Positions 53,001 through 61,263 are shown, numbered from the stretch's first letter. The stretch: DNA of 64,000 nt from Nocardiopsis metallicus (GCF_014201115.1 NZ_JACHDO010000001.1:6448001-6512000); one strand, 5' to 3'. The notes: generated from the letters alone by a model not told the origin. Translations and numbers: made by a program.

Positions 53001-54167
53001 GACACCACAGTGGAGACCGCGGACCTGTTGGACTGGCGCTCCCCAGCCCGGTTCGCCCGCCTCAACCACACGCATGGACGGTGGAAGCTGACCTTGCTGG
53101 AAGCGGTGGTGCGCATGGCCGACATGTGGTGCTCGGCTGGGCAATCGGTCACCACCACAACGCACACCCCACCCCGGCCCCACCAGCACCCCACCCCCGC
53201 CGCCACAGCGATCGAGGCGCACACGGTGACGTTGCCGGCCCTGGACGGGCGCGACCCCTTGGGCTTCCTCACCAGCCTGGGCGTGCTGCGCCTACTCCAC
53301 CAACACCTGGGCCCCGATCGAGTACGGCTCTCGTTCGACCCGTTGATGGCCACCGCGCAGATCACCAGCCCACTCGGCGACGTGGAACAGATCAGCTCCG
53401 TCCTGCACCGCATCGTCCAAGACATCCCCACGGGCGGGGCTCTCCCGCAGGTGCAGGCGGCCTGGCCACCCCAGATCGGTGTCGGCAAGGACCCTCTGCG
53501 CGTTCCCCGCCAACACTTGCAGGAGCTGCGAGATCGGGCCCGACAGGTGGGTGGTGAACACGCCCCGGCCTGGTTGCACACCATCGTCACCGACCTGGCC
53601 ACCGACAATGACGGCCGCGTCGTGCTCACACCCTTCATGGCCCCCGCGGGCGGGCAGAAGGCCGCCACGTTCTTCTCCAAACCCTTGGAACTGGTCCTCA
53701 AAGACCCCGCAGTTCTGCACCAGGCCCTCACCGGTTGGCAGCGTCTGGAGGGGTGCACCGGGGAGAACCTCGACCACCGAGCCATCCGCACCGCGGTGGA
53801 CACCACCACCGGCGCCTCCACACCCAACGGGGTGCCCGGCGCGACCTGGCTGGCCACCCAAGCCCTACCCCTGTTGCCGCTGTTCGGCGATGGCAGATAC
53901 CTGCGCTCAGGCCTGTGGTACCGCCACAACCGGCAACGCATCATGCTCTGGCCCGTATGGAAACACCCCTTGGACCTGGACAGCGTCCAAGCCCTTCTCA
54001 CCCACCCGAACCTGACACCTCAGCCCGCAGAGCAACCGACACCCCGTCTGGACCGGAAGAGCCTGGTCCCGTTGGGTGTGCTCACCGTCTCCGCAGCGCA
54101 CCGTCGCCCCATCCCGGGTGGCAAGTCCGCAGGCGTGCTCACACCGATGCCCATCAACTTGTTCTGA
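50082..54167 (+). CDS. cas3: Cas3 helicase-nuclease (I-G type) with a C-terminal Cas8/Csx17-like fusion
   Basis: This 1361-aa protein unwinds and degrades target DNA. It has SF2 helicase motifs in order: Walker A PTGLGKTS (45-52), DEAH box (about 194-198), SAT (about 227) and motif VI IQRLGRLAR (about 393-401). The HD nuclease domain lies after the helicase, as in I-G Cas3: LYHDEGKRDPRFQ (about 857) and HHLGSHGLDE. From about residue 1050 a different domain begins, LDGRDPLGFLTSLGVLRLLH, resembling the N-terminus of Csx17/Cas8-type large subunits, and runs to the end (LVPLGVLTVSAAHRR). Since no separate cas8/csx17 gene exists here, this tail probably supplies the large-subunit role. ATG at 50082 follows GGAGGAGG. 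Confidence 0.85.
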   Translation: MSPAELPTFTAFFKAVHGHGPFPWQAALADRLLAGEGWPEAVDVPTGLGKTSLLDIALYAAAAGAPDRRRRVFFIVDRRLVVDEAFEHAHVIADLLNGHTPPDSGRTAEDMAVLGAIADRLRQPEDQGPVVEVTRMRGGTTWSWQWIQRPDRHALVVGTVDQIGSRLFLRGYGVSDRLRPIDAALVGTDSLILVDEAHLAQAMLTSIDAATVDQPEHRLARPRVVQMSATVKDGAARRTHSIGEADHAHPVASRRLTSPRWMHLVEPHKVTKKNASQVITAQLASWAQTLAAAQPMAGPVVLVVCNTVARARAVFTALAQAQIAPEQRVLLIGRSRPADRQRLMDTFYDRIQVKREHGRESEPLYVVATQTVEVGANIDADVLVSESASMTALIQRLGRLARTPETRSSATAGGEWRAPAVIVHDPSVEDEDPVYGAARQGTWRLLSRLCPPLATTPKQACTVEDLGAGIEVSPAALKELLAQATGEERAALREAAKAPPVMHPGVLRSWEHTSPTPVTDPPVAPFLHGLDTRDPDVTVLWREDIDPATCLDKTGKVAQEVVERLRLVPPSSDEQLQVSLTALRRWRNSDHVAAGQIADLETGPVRDVEEVAEQEFVLRYRGHRDLERITLNQVRPGDALILPSTFGGCDRYGWAPQHHIGPVVDVADLASRRGFPTVRLDQRLIHTVGLVEANDASAPAQDLRQALHELLAVQDAFEETGRAPEPGDYRAALEQVNALIQEQRLQHPLATNLTRLAHAAKNRSLLVKILPAEGTEPSTPGPGVEVEQESLRGRVVLAARRVLRGGDTDEASASTTDESKPVWLDDHQDQVARQAAAFARNIGLTETEVHAVYLAGLYHDEGKRDPRFQTILRGGLPLPAAQAQSGQVLAKSLQAPTDPTAREQALHASGYPPGTRHEGLSARIAQHHLGSHGLDEQVRDLVLHLVASHHGHSRPLLPPVPDSAPVQVPIPGTDTTVETADLLDWRSPARFARLNHTHGRWKLTLLEAVVRMADMWCSAGQSVTTTTHTPPRPHQHPTPAATAIEAHTVTLPALDGRDPLGFLTSLGVLRLLHQHLGPDRVRLSFDPLMATAQITSPLGDVEQISSVLHRIVQDIPTGGALPQVQAAWPPQIGVGKDPLRVPRQHLQELRDRARQVGGEHAPAWLHTIVTDLATDNDGRVVLTPFMAPAGGQKAATFFSKPLELVLKDPAVLHQALTGWQRLEGCTGENLDHRAIRTAVDTTTGASTPNGVPGATWLATQALPLLPLFGDGRYLRSGLWYRHNRQRIMLWPVWKHPLDLDSVQALLTHPNLTPQPAEQPTPRLDRKSLVPLGVLTVSAAHRRPIPGGKSAGVLTPMPINLF

Positions 54168-54298
54168 AGCGCGAACCCCAAGTGCACGCCACATCCCTGG
54201 GAGGTCCCCAACCACAAATCCACACAAAACGCCTAGCATCCGGCCTGTGACGGGAGTTTCCTGCAGCTTCTGCAGAGGGTTTTGCCTGTTCACGCGCT
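54168..54298 (+). promoter_or_regulatory. Leader of array 2
   Basis: This 131-bp gap between cas3 and array 2 is gene-free and includes an A-rich patch (CACAAATCCACACAAAACG). Its last 29 bp are similar to the sequence before array 1 (18/29 identical). Position and similarity mark it as the leader, so array 2 is transcribed rightward. Confidence 0.7.
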
Positions 54299-56362
54299 GT
54301 CTCAACGTCCCTGATCGGGACGTCTACGTTGAAGGAAGACCCACGCTCACGAGCACGTGGAAACCTACTGGGTCTCAATGTCCTCAAGCGGGACGTCTAC
54401 GTTGAAGGAAGTATTTCTGGCCCACCTCTGATGACCCTCACACGTCCCAACGTCCCTGGTCGGGACGTCTACGTTGAAGGACCCTCGACGGCGAGACCTA
54501 CGAGATCGCCAGGAAGTCTCAACGTCCTTGAGTGAGACATCTATGTTGAAGGATGATCCTCCACAGGCACGGGTCGACCCGGCAGAAGTCTCAACGTCCC
54601 TGGTCGGGACGTTTACGTTGAAGGCCTGTCGTGCGGAGAAGTCCCCATCACCTCGAGCGGTTTCAACGTCCCTGAGCGGGACGTCTACGTTGAAGGAGCG
54701 GGCTGACGTCCAGGGTCGGCAGGCGGCGGGCGGCGTCTCAACGTCCCGGCTCGGGACGTCTACGTTGAAGGGGTGTCTTGCCGGTCTCCAGCGCGGACAG
54801 CAGCGGGTCTCAACGTCCCGGCTCGGGACGTCTACGTTGAAGGAAGGACGACTCGCAGGTGGTGGAGCACACCGCCCGCGTCTCAACGTCCCCGCTCGGG
54901 ACGTCTACGTTGAAGGTCGCGTGGATCTGCCCGGAGTGCCCCGGGTGCGGCTGTCTCAACGTCCCTGCTCGGGACATCTACGTTGAAGGTATTCCATGGA
55001 CGTCCTACGGCGAGCCGGGGATGAGTCTCAACGTCCCTGGTCGGGACGTCTACGTTGAAGGTCGGTGGTGCGTCGAGGGAGCGGCACCCATCCGGCGTCT
55101 CAACGTCCCTGAGGGGAACGTCTACGTTGAAGTTCCCAGGAGGTCCCCGAGCTTCTGGAGGACGCCCCGGTCTCAACGTCCCTGCTCGGGACGTCTACGT
55201 TGAAGGACAGCGTTGGGGACGCGGTTCGCGGCGGCCAGGTGGGTCTCAACGTCCCTGCTCGGGGCGTCTACGTTGAAGGACCGGGCGCATGGGGTCGCTC
55301 GGAGGGATCGCGCGGTCTCAACGTCTCTGCTCGGGACCTCTACGTTGAAGGCTGATCCGCCACCACGGCAACGCCGACACCGTCAGGTCTCAACGTCCCT
55401 GTTCGGGACGTCTACGTTGAAAGACATCAGCAGGACGAGCACGCCCACCGTGGCGCCCGGTTTCAACGTCCCTGTTCGGGACGTCTACGTTGAAGGGTCC
55501 AGCACCGGTTCCACGTACCGGCTGTGCGCCGGTCTCAACGTCCCTGAACGGGACGTCTACGTTGAAGGCAGGTCTTGACCCCCACCCCGTGGGCGTAGGG
55601 GCGTCGCAACGTCCCTGTTCGGGACGTCTACGTTGAAGGTTATCCTCCGGGTCTCCGAAATCGACTGGCAGACCGTCCAAACGTCCCTGCTCGGCACGTC
55701 TACGTTGAAGGAAGAAGGCGGCCTCCTCCCGCCGCGCGACCCCCGCCCGTCTCAAGGTCCCTGCTCGGGACGTCTACGTTGAAGGTGCAAGGACACCAAG
55801 ATGGCCCAGCTCGTCAAGGAGTCTCAACGTCTCTGAGCGGGACGTCTACGTTGAAGGTTCCGGGAATGGTTCGGGGAAGCCCCGGACGAGCAGTCTCAAC
55901 GTCCCTGACCGGGAGGTCTACGTTGAAGGGACAGGGGCGGGATGGGCTTGGACCACACGGCCAGGTCTCAACGTCCCTGCTCGGGACGTCTACGTTGAAG
56001 GAAGAAGGCGGCCTCCTCCCGCCGCGCGGCCCCCGCGTTTCAACGTCCCTGCTCGGGGCGTCTACGTTGAAGGACCGTGGCGGTCAACCCCCGTTGCCGA
56101 GACCGCAAGGTTTCAACGTCCCTGACCGGGACGTCTACGTTGAAGGTGCATGTCGACAACGACAAGGGCGTCCCTCGAAGTGTCCCAACGTCCCTGACCG
56201 GGGCGTCTACGTTAAAGGTCCAGGCGCTCCAACACACCGACGGCCTCTTCACCGTCCCAACGTCCCTGACCGGGGCGTCTACGTTGAAGCTCCATGGAGG
56301 AGCTTGAGCTGGTCTTCGAGGGGATGTCTCAACGTCGCTGCTCGGGACGTCTACGTTGAAGG
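54299..56362 (+). CRISPR. Type I-G CRISPR array 2 (29 repeats)
   Basis: Twenty-nine 37-bp repeats, 28 spacers of 34-37 bp, from 54299 to 56362. On the plus strand the repeat begins GTCTCAACG, has the stem ACGTCCC/GGGACGT with a variable 5-nt loop, and ends ACGTTGAAGG; the end matches the usual type I 5' handle (TTGAAxx). The repeat ends equal those of array 1 but the stem bases differ. Repeats at the right end are more worn (TTAAAGG, TTGAAGC, GTCGCTG). Spacers 55712-55748 and 56002-56036 are almost identical. The last repeat supplies the stop codon and final residues of the CoiA-like gene. Confidence 0.95.
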
Positions 56363-57141
56363 TCTGATTTCGTTTCCTGCTCCTCAGGAACCAGAAGGAT
56401 GGCCCACTCTTTGCCGAACTTCCCACGAGTCGAGCTCAACTTGAACCCTCCTCTTTTGCGCGAGCATTTTCTGAGGGTTCGTGGTGAGTATCCCGGATAG
56501 TCCACACCCGTCGGTTCACCCCCTGGCCCGTACCAGGAGTAAGACTCCCCAGAACGGTGGAGATTCGTGAAGTCGATGCGCCACACCTCGCGGCTCTCGG
56601 GGTCGATGATGTGTACTCCTTGCCCGTAACGGTTATCCACCCACAGCATCTCCGCAGGCACACGTACTTCATCGTCATCGTCTGCGATGAGCAGGGTCGA
56701 CGCGCGATTACTGGTGAACAGCCACACTGTGGCATCGTAACCGAGGCGGCGATCCCGTATGAGCCTGTCTTTCGCTTCCTCTACCTGGATCGCGGAGTCT
56801 TGGATTTCAACGGCAACCTTGCGGGTGTTGCCCTGGGAGTCGATGCGGGAGACGACAACGTCCACACGACGTCCCTGGGTTCTATGGCTTACCTCGATCT
56901 CAGCGGTGTAGCCAAGGCGCGTGAACTCCTCTGCCAGAACTTTCTTGGCGAGTAGGTGGCGCCAGCTTTCGCCTTCGGCTGTGCAGTTGGCCCCTGGCCT
57001 GTGAGCGAAGTGTGCCGCGACCTTTCGTCCGCGTTTCTTAAGGATGACCTCCGAAGTGCACTCCGGGCAGGTGTAAGGCCCATCTGGAGTGTCTTTGGCT
57101 GCTAGGGTTCGCTCGTCGTCGTGGTTGTAGGCGATGAGCAC
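56329..57141 (-). CDS. CoiA-like protein whose C-terminus reads into CRISPR array 2
   Basis: This 270-aa protein has a zinc-ribbon-like N-terminus (YTCPECTSEVILKKRGRKVA, then AHFAHRPGANC), and a predicted nuclease-like core with VDVVVSRIDSQGNTRKVAVE and IQDSAIQVEEAKDRL. This is the pattern of competence CoiA-family proteins, which have an endonuclease-like fold; its role outside competence is unknown. GTG at 57141 follows GAGGGAAG. The last residues (DLQRRRPEQRR and stop) are translated from the rightmost repeat, so the native 3' end may have been replaced by the array. Confidence 0.75.
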   Translation of the reverse strand: MLIAYNHDDERTLAAKDTPDGPYTCPECTSEVILKKRGRKVAAHFAHRPGANCTAEGESWRHLLAKKVLAEEFTRLGYTAEIEVSHRTQGRRVDVVVSRIDSQGNTRKVAVEIQDSAIQVEEAKDRLIRDRRLGYDATVWLFTSNRASTLLIADDDDEVRVPAEMLWVDNRYGQGVHIIDPESREVWRIDFTNLHRSGESYSWYGPGGEPTGVDYPGYSPRTLRKCSRKRGGFKLSSTRGKFGKEWAILLVPEEQETKSDLQRRRPEQRR

Positions 57142-57326
57142 GTTCTTCCCTCGCGGGTTTTCTAGGGAATCTTGTTCTTGGTAGGGAAGGCATGGTTCTG
57201 GTGTCCGGTTCCGGCTATGGCTGTGAGGCCGTTTGCCAGAACGAAAATATCAGCCTTTCCCACCCTGGTGCCTGGGTGGGGTTGGACTCACCCAGGTGAA
57301 GTAATCGCACTTCTGGCTGGCTTCGG
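57142..57326. other. Promoter region of the CoiA-like gene and boundary of the Tad operon
   Basis: No gene lies here. It contains the upstream region of the CoiA-like gene and the 3' flank of the LysM-BTAD gene; AT-rich patches (TTTTCTAGGGAATC; ACGAAAATATCAG) mark probable promoter sequence. It separates the accessory island from the pilus operon. Confidence 0.4.
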
Positions 57327-60300
57327 TTACCTCTTTAGGTCTGCCAGGAGTTTTTCTGTTTCCTCTGACATCTCCAGATCCAACTGGTCTAGGGCGATGT
57401 GCAGGCGCTGTACAGCTCGTGTGATCCCTTCGGGGTTGTGCGCCTTGTGCTCGATACGGAACAGGTCCCGATAGAGCAGCTCGCACGCGGGGTCGAGCTC
57501 GAGGACCTTGGTCAGCGCGGTTCGTGCCGCTTCCAGGAAGCCATCCCTCAGGTGCCGGACGGCGATGGTGTGGGCGACATCGACCATCGCTGCGTGCATC
57601 TCCGGTTTGAGGGGCTCAGCCCACCCGTAGCGGTCCAAGCCCACGCCGCTGAAAGGCTCGTCCGAGACGAGGTCCAAGGCCTCTTCCAGAAGGGTGGTAG
57701 CCCTTTGAGCGTCCTCAGCGAGGCCGAGTTTGGCCAGCTCCTGGAACACCTCCCAGTCACAACCCACGCTCGGAGCCAGGACGTAGGTGCCGTCGGCCTG
57801 GGTGGGGAAATGCGGGGCTCCGGTGCTGTCGCGCCCCAGCCAGGCGCGCAGCTTACTCAGGTGGGCGCTGCGGGTGGACGCGGTCCACGGGCCTCGGGGG
57901 CCGCCCATGCTGCGAGAAATCTGGTCCGGGGTGCGTCCGGGCCGCAGTTTCAGATAGCAAGCGAGCTCGGTGAGAGAGCGGCGGCGGCCAGGTTCCAGAG
58001 TGGATGTGTCGGGGCCAATGATCTCTACCCTTCCCAGCACCCGAACCTGGACTTCGTAGCCCTGTAGGGGCCTGGGGCGCAGGGAACCCAGGGACGCGGA
58101 TTCTGAAGAAGCGGGTTCGGACAGGTTCATCAGTGCCGACATGGACGCGGACGCTTCCGCAGAGGATGTGCGGCCAGAGTTGACCAGCTGTGCCTCTTGG
58201 GGGACCTGCTCCCAGCCCGGGGCCGGAACACTGGCCGTGACCTCGGCCGTCTCCAGCAAGGTGCGAATCTGTGCGTAGGACTCCCACGAAACACGCTGCA
58301 AGGTGACGTTGATGTCGCCGAGCCCGAGAAGGGACTGTTCGCCCTCAGCCTGCAGATGCCAGGTTCCGGGAAGCTGATGGGCATCGGTCTCACGGGCGAC
58401 CAGGGCGATGGGCGGGGCAGCGGCCGAGCCCACAACCCGACTCAGCCGGTCCAGGTGTTGGCCGCTCAACGGCCGTGCGGACAGCACTACCTCAGGCGCG
58501 ATGTCCTCCCCAGGCCCGGTGGAGGCGTACTCCAGGGTCTGCAGCTCCAGCTCCTTGAGACAGGCGTCCACGTCTGCGAAGGCGCGCACACGTCCGGTCT
58601 TGACCAGCTGGGCCAGGTCAGGGGCGATCGGGCCGATGCAGGTGACGTTGATGTGGTCGGCTGCTGGGGAGGTGCTCAGCTCCACAGCCAAAGACGTGAG
58701 CACCTCGGAGACTGCGGTTTCCTCTCCGGCTAGACCGATGGCGCCGATCTGGGGCAGGTCCACCAAGACCTGCCCGCCCTCGTTGTCCAGACCTAGCGTG
58801 GCCAGGCCAGGGTAGGGGGCGGGGATCTCACGTGCACTCTCTTCATCCAGCAGGGCACTCGAGGTCTGGTCCACACGCCAGGTACGCGCGTCGACCCGAC
58901 GGAACGGAGTGACGGGGATGCCTTGGTCCTCGCCGACCAGGAGCTCGCAGTCCTCGCCTAGGCGTGCGCCCAGGATGTGAGGCAGTGGGGTCTGGGTCGA
59001 AGCGCACTTGGCTGACAAGCTGCGCAGGGCTCGGTCCAACAGTTCGACCGAGACCGGGTCAGCTGAGGCGCGCAAGTCCGCCTCGGCTTCGTGGATCTGT
59101 GGATCCTGACTTTGGACGATGCGGTGGCCAGGGCGGCGGTCGCGCTGCTGGATGCGTCTGCGCATGAGCAGGATGGCGCCCAGTCCAGCGGCGGCCAAGG
59201 CGCTGTAGCCCGCCCATGGGGCCACGGTCGCGGCCAGGTCTGAGTCGTCCGCGGTCAAGGTCGCGTCGAGAACAACGTCCTCATCATCGGCTTCGGCCTG
59301 GGGGGCTTGTGGGGAAGCTGATGGCGGGGCCGGGGAAGCGGTGGCGGGCTCTGGTTCTGTATCCACAGGCTGTGGATATTCCTCGGGCTCGCCTTCTTGT
59401 GTGTCGCCAGCGGCGCTTTCTGCTGGGTCTGCTGGTGTGGTGTCGTCGTCCTCGTTCGACGGCTCTTCAGGGTCAGCGATGTCGTCCTCAGCCGATTGGT
59501 CTGCGGGTTCTTCGCTGGTGCTCTCGGTAGAGGCCTGGTCGGTGCTGGGGATGGCCAGGTCCCAGCCGGGACGGATGAGGTCGGGGTCGGTCAGTGACCC
59601 GCCGACCGTTTGGGCACGCCCTTCGTTGGCCTCAAAGATGTCGGGGTAGGCGTTGGCTTCACCCAGGTGGTCCAGAGCGATCTGTGACAGGCTCTCGCCG
59701 CTCTGGACGGTGTGCAGGACCTCGCTCGGCTCTTCCTGGGCAGGGGCTTTCTGCGTGTCGGCGGCACCGGTTGGCAGGAGCAGCTCCCAACCGGGGTGAG
59801 GGAATTCGTCTCCGGTCAGGACCACACCGTCAACCATCTCCTGGCCCTGGTTCAGGTCGACGATTTCGGTGTAGCGCTCCCCGGCACCGAGCTGGTTCTC
59901 TGCGATGCTCCAGTAGGTGTCACCGTCTTGCACCACATAGCTGCTGTTGGTTTCGGCCTGACCCGCTCCCTTCGCGCTTTCCTCACTGGCAGAAGGCGTG
60001 GTGGAGGAGTCGTGGGCTGCTGTCTGCGTCATCTCCACCGGCATGATCTCTGGCGTTGCCGCCATCGCGGTCTGGCTGGACAGGCCCACCACGACGGTGG
60101 AGACCAGCCCCGCGGCCAAGCCTTGGGCCCACCCCAGGCCGGGAAGGCGAAGCACGGGGCGCTGACGTAGCTGGGCGACCACTTCCAGCGCGATGAGCCC
60201 GGTGAACAGGATCCAGCTGGCCCAGGCCACCATGGTCAGCGCGCTCAGGAACAACGAGCCATCGTCAGGGCGGGTGAAGGCGTCCATGAGGGCCTGAGCC

Positions 60301-60428
60301 GACCAACTAGTCGGGTTCGGCAGGTGGCCAACGGCCAACAGCACGAGGGGGAAGCCCGCGACGACCAGCATGATGCCAGCCAGGGCTGCGAGGCCGAAAA
60401 GGGTGGAGCGTATGGGGCGAGAGTTCAT
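57327..60428 (-). CDS. Membrane protein with LysM domains and a BTAD-type regulatory domain
   Basis: This 1033-aa protein has N-terminal membrane helices (about 10-35, 60-80 and 100-120) and two LysM peptidoglycan-binding modules (YVVQDGDTYWSIAENQLG at about 165-215 and HTVQSGESLSQIALDHLG at about 235-290). An acidic disordered linker, a further helix (YSALAAAGLGAILLMRRRI), and a large cytoplasmic region follow. Near the C-terminus an OmpR/SARP-like winged helix (RSLTELACYLKLRPGRTPDQ) and a bacterial transcriptional activator (BTAD) helical domain end the protein. Proteins of this layout end actinobacterial Tad operons. The start overlaps the upstream tadG-like stop (ATGA). A wall-sensing regulator is an inference. 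Confidence 0.82.
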   Translation of the reverse strand: MNSRPIRSTLFGLAALAGIMLVVAGFPLVLLAVGHLPNPTSWSAQALMDAFTRPDDGSLFLSALTMVAWASWILFTGLIALEVVAQLRQRPVLRLPGLGWAQGLAAGLVSTVVVGLSSQTAMAATPEIMPVEMTQTAAHDSSTTPSASEESAKGAGQAETNSSYVVQDGDTYWSIAENQLGAGERYTEIVDLNQGQEMVDGVVLTGDEFPHPGWELLLPTGAADTQKAPAQEEPSEVLHTVQSGESLSQIALDHLGEANAYPDIFEANEGRAQTVGGSLTDPDLIRPGWDLAIPSTDQASTESTSEEPADQSAEDDIADPEEPSNEDDDTTPADPAESAAGDTQEGEPEEYPQPVDTEPEPATASPAPPSASPQAPQAEADDEDVVLDATLTADDSDLAATVAPWAGYSALAAAGLGAILLMRRRIQQRDRRPGHRIVQSQDPQIHEAEADLRASADPVSVELLDRALRSLSAKCASTQTPLPHILGARLGEDCELLVGEDQGIPVTPFRRVDARTWRVDQTSSALLDEESAREIPAPYPGLATLGLDNEGGQVLVDLPQIGAIGLAGEETAVSEVLTSLAVELSTSPAADHINVTCIGPIAPDLAQLVKTGRVRAFADVDACLKELELQTLEYASTGPGEDIAPEVVLSARPLSGQHLDRLSRVVGSAAAPPIALVARETDAHQLPGTWHLQAEGEQSLLGLGDINVTLQRVSWESYAQIRTLLETAEVTASVPAPGWEQVPQEAQLVNSGRTSSAEASASMSALMNLSEPASSESASLGSLRPRPLQGYEVQVRVLGRVEIIGPDTSTLEPGRRRSLTELACYLKLRPGRTPDQISRSMGGPRGPWTASTRSAHLSKLRAWLGRDSTGAPHFPTQADGTYVLAPSVGCDWEVFQELAKLGLAEDAQRATTLLEEALDLVSDEPFSGVGLDRYGWAEPLKPEMHAAMVDVAHTIAVRHLRDGFLEAARTALTKVLELDPACELLYRDLFRIEHKAHNPEGITRAVQRLHIALDQLDLEMSEETEKLLADLKR

Positions 60429-60838
60429 GGGGAGCCCTCCTCAAGAGCCAGCCGGGCGGTGGCCGATCCGGATGCGGACAGTTCGCCGATGCCGATCAGG
60501 GACAGGAACAGGGTCGGTTCAGTCAGGGTCGCCTCGACGCTGACCGTCTCGGTCCCTGCGCTTGCTGAGCCTGTGGCACCTGAGGTGTTCAGGTAGGCGG
60601 TGGCAGCGGTGCGCGCCTGTTGCGGATCCAGGCGGGTGGCCTCGCCTCGCATCAGCGCGTCCACGTCCACGGCTTGGGCCCCGGCGCGCGCGGCTTCTTC
60701 GGCGATGGCCTGGGCACGCTGGGCCGCGCGGAGCTGAGCACCGCCGTCCAGGACCAGGCCGGCAACGAGAAGCAGGCCCACCACAGCGATCGCGAAGAAC
60801 AGCGTCAACTGCCCCTCATCACGTGCTGGCGGTCTCAT
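60425..60838 (-). CDS. TadG-like pilus assembly protein
   Basis: This 137-aa protein has one N-terminal hydrophobic segment after a short polar leader (DEGQLTLFFAIAVVGLLLVA), then LDGGAQLRAAQRAQAIAEEA and ARAGAQAVDVDALMRGEA, typical of TadG/Tad-related pseudopilin-like proteins. It is probably anchored in the membrane as an assembly component. ATG at 60838 overlaps the preceding gene, and its end overlaps the next. Confidence 0.75.
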   Translation of the reverse strand: MRPPARDEGQLTLFFAIAVVGLLLVAGLVLDGGAQLRAAQRAQAIAEEAARAGAQAVDVDALMRGEATRLDPQQARTAATAYLNTSGATGSASAGTETVSVEATLTEPTLFLSLIGIGELSASGSATARLALEEGSP

Positions 60839-61263
60839 CGGCTGGTCTCCCTGTAGGTGTCGATGGGGCTGTCGATGTGAGCACTGAGGGATAGGCGGCC
60901 GGGCAGCACAGGCAGCATGACGTCGGACAGCGCTACGTTGCAGGACACGTGGGCGGTGACGGTTCCGTGCGTGCCGGCTGCTTTGGTGAAGTCGGCCAAG
61001 TCGACTTCCACGCTCATGCCCTGACAGGTCAGCCCTTGGTCGTTCAGGGTGGTGCTCGCGGCGCTGATGGCGTTGGAACGGGCCTCGCCTGTGGTGCGGG
61101 CGATACTGGCCTCCCGGGCGGCAGACCGCGCGGCTTCTTCCACTCCGTGGGAGGCGATCTGGATACGGCCGATCCCGATGATCGTGGAGATCACCAGCAG
61201 CAGCCCGATCGAGAGCACCGCCAGTTCCAGCGTGGAACTCCCACGGTCGTCGTGTTCGCTCAT
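60835..61263 (-). CDS. TadE-like minor pilin (second copy)
   Basis: This 142-aa protein has a prepilin-like N-terminus (DRGSSTLELAVLSIGLLLVI) with the conserved Glu in the hydrophobic stretch, then EEAARSAAREASIARTTGEA and a cysteine-containing C-terminal domain. TadE-type pseudopilins assist Flp pilus assembly and are cleaved by a prepilin peptidase. ATG at 61263; overlaps both neighbours by four bases, indicating coupling. Confidence 0.82.
   Translation of the reverse strand: MSEHDDRGSSTLELAVLSIGLLLVISTIIGIGRIQIASHGVEEAARSAAREASIARTTGEARSNAISAASTTLNDQGLTCQGMSVEVDLADFTKAAGTHGTVTAHVSCNVALSDVMLPVLPGRLSLSAHIDSPIDTYRETSR

Noticed and set aside
46155..56362. Reading the I-G repeats in the opposite direction (ending GTTGAGAC)
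   Set aside because: GTTGAGAC looks a little like a type I 5' handle, but worn repeats at the outer ends and the matching leader ends beside the cas genes support the ACGTTGAAGG direction.
54299..56362. Many short frames inside array 2 (for example NVPGRDVYVEG-type repeats)
   Set aside because: They are translations of the CRISPR repeat and not proteins.
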